DNA of 8,344 bases. Origin: a bacterium. Lineage in GTDB: Bacteria > JAMORN01. Position 1 is the first letter of the stretch. Every line of letters starts with the position of its first letter. Both the position numbers and the translations under genes were made by a program. The notes beneath the pieces were generated by a model. It searched no databases. It was given only the letters and a program-made list of their open reading frames with translations, and had not been told where the DNA came from. This document shows, in pieces, positions 6,283-8,344 of this stretch. The DNA lies in the NCBI GenBank assembly GCA_027063545.1, contig JAMORN010000120.1, forward strand, positions 1 through 8,344. The letters run 5' to 3'.

Positions 6283-7329
6283 GTGATATCATATAAAGAT
6301 TTAGGACTTGTTAATACTAAAGAAATGTTCAAAAAAGCTATGGCTGAAGGATATGCAGTACCAGCTTATAATTTCAACAACATGGAACAGCTTCAAGCTA
6401 TAATTACAGCTTGTGTAGAAACTAGATCACCTGTAATACTTCAAGTATCAAAAGGTGCTAGAAATTATGCTAATCAAACATTATTAAGATATATGGCTGA
6501 AGGTGCTGTGAAAATGGCAAGAGAAATGGAAGAAAAATTGGGCTGTGATGAACCTATACCTATAGCACTACACTTAGACCATGGAGATTCTTTCGAACTT
6601 GCTAAGTCTTGTATTGATATGGGATTTTCATCTGTAATGATTGATGGATCTCACTTACCATATGAAGAAAATGTAGAATTAACTGCAAGAGTTGTTGAAT
6701 ATGCTCATAAATATGATGTAACTGTAGAAGGAGAATTAGGAGTTCTTGCTGGAATAGAAGATGATGTAGAAGCTGCAAAATCTATATATACTGACCCTGA
6801 ACAAGTTGAAGATTTTGTTTCTAAAACAGGTGTTGATAGCTTAGCTATCTCTATAGGAACAAGTCATGGGGCTTATAAATTTAAACCAGAACAATGTGAG
6901 CTTATTGATGGGGTTTATGTACCACCTCCATTAAGATTTGATATCTTAGAAGAAATTGAAAAAAGACTTTCAGGATTTCCAATTGTACTTCATGGAGCTT
7001 CTTCTGTATTGAAGAAATATGTTGATATGATTAATCAATATGGAGGAAAATTAGAAGCAGCCATTGGAGTTCCAGAAGATCAATTAAGAAAAGCAGCTAA
7101 AAGTGCTGTTTGTAAAATAAACATAGATAGCGATGGAAGACTTGTTATGACAGGTATTATTAGAAAAATATTAGCTGAAAAACCACAAGAGTTTGATCCT
7201 AGAAAATATTTAGGGCCAGCTAGAGAAGAATTAATAAAAATGTATAAACATAAAAATATTAATGTATTAGGTTCTGCATGGAGATATGGAAATTGTAAAA
7301 ATTTAGAAAAAGAAGATATTAAACTATAA
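6283..7329 (+). CDS. fba: Fructose-bisphosphate aldolase, class II
   Basis: A Zn-dependent cytoplasmic aldolase that splits fructose-1,6-bisphosphate into dihydroxyacetone phosphate and glyceraldehyde-3-phosphate, and works in reverse in gluconeogenesis. The 348 residues show GYAVPAYNFNN (23-33), HLDHGD with probable catalytic D99 and Zn ligand H100, DGSHLPYEENV (121-131), VEGELG (148-153) with a Zn-binding glutamate, SIGTSHG with H195, VLHGASS with H237, and INIDSDGR (279-286), which holds the substrate-binding NxDxD motif. This is the subtype seen in Bacteroides and similar organisms (from memory). The end, after NVLGSA (327-332), carries about 16 further residues with one Trp and one Cys, slightly longer than the forms I recall. 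Start codon GTG. The product, glyceraldehyde-3-phosphate, is the substrate of the enzyme encoded 42 nt downstream, so the two genes form a glycolytic operon. Confidence 0.97.
   Translation: MISYKDLGLVNTKEMFKKAMAEGYAVPAYNFNNMEQLQAIITACVETRSPVILQVSKGARNYANQTLLRYMAEGAVKMAREMEEKLGCDEPIPIALHLDHGDSFELAKSCIDMGFSSVMIDGSHLPYEENVELTARVVEYAHKYDVTVEGELGVLAGIEDDVEAAKSIYTDPEQVEDFVSKTGVDSLAISIGTSHGAYKFKPEQCELIDGVYVPPPLRFDILEEIEKRLSGFPIVLHGASSVLKKYVDMINQYGGKLEAAIGVPEDQLRKAAKSAVCKINIDSDGRLVMTGIIRKILAEKPQEFDPRKYLGPAREELIKMYKHKNINVLGSAWRYGNCKNLEKEDIKL

Positions 7330-8344
<1,015 letters not shown>

Overview
The window comes from a very A+T-rich bacterium, by eye roughly a quarter to 30% G+C. Codons are AT-ending, coding strands are purine-rich, Shine-Dalgarno sites are mostly clear (AGGAGG type), and one divergent promoter region is visible. 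The class II aldolase belongs to the roughly 330-350 residue subtype that I associate from memory with Fusobacteriota, Bacteroidota and some spirochaetes. Together with the low G+C, this makes a Fusobacteriota-like or spirochaete-like anaerobe the best guess, but the sequence does not settle the taxon. The YkuD protein with an N-terminal membrane anchor and an NTF2-like C-terminal domain resembles Helicobacter Csd6 and suggests a diderm envelope.

Layout: positions 1-6014 hold five genes on the minus strand, read right to left: rpiB (ribose-5-phosphate isomerase B), glyA (serine hydroxymethyltransferase), a membrane-anchored L,D-transpeptidase/carboxypeptidase of the Csd6 kind, a 788-residue coiled-coil protein of unknown function, and the N-terminal part of a Rel/SpoT (p)ppGpp synthetase/hydrolase that runs off the left edge. 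The junctions are 43 nt, 6 nt, a 1-nt overlap (TAATG) and 14 nt, so this looks like one operon. Positions 6015-6282 are a divergent control region with a good sigma-70-type promoter for the right-hand genes, an imperfect dyad beside it, and a series of roughly helically phased six-base A/T tracts. Positions 6283-8344 hold fba (class II fructose-bisphosphate aldolase, GTG start) and gap (NAD-type glyceraldehyde-3-phosphate dehydrogenase, cut off about ten residues before its usual end), read left to right as a glycolytic operon.

How the genes fit together: fba and gap encode consecutive steps of lower glycolysis. rpiB and glyA supply pentose-phosphate interconversion and one-carbon/glycine metabolism. 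The most interesting unit is the translationally coupled pair of a Csd6-like peptidoglycan enzyme and a huge coiled-coil protein with no visible enzymatic domain. Helicobacter shape genes suggest, by analogy only, that the pair could form an envelope or cell-shape module. No tRNA, rRNA, CRISPR array, insertion sequence or convincing terminator was seen.
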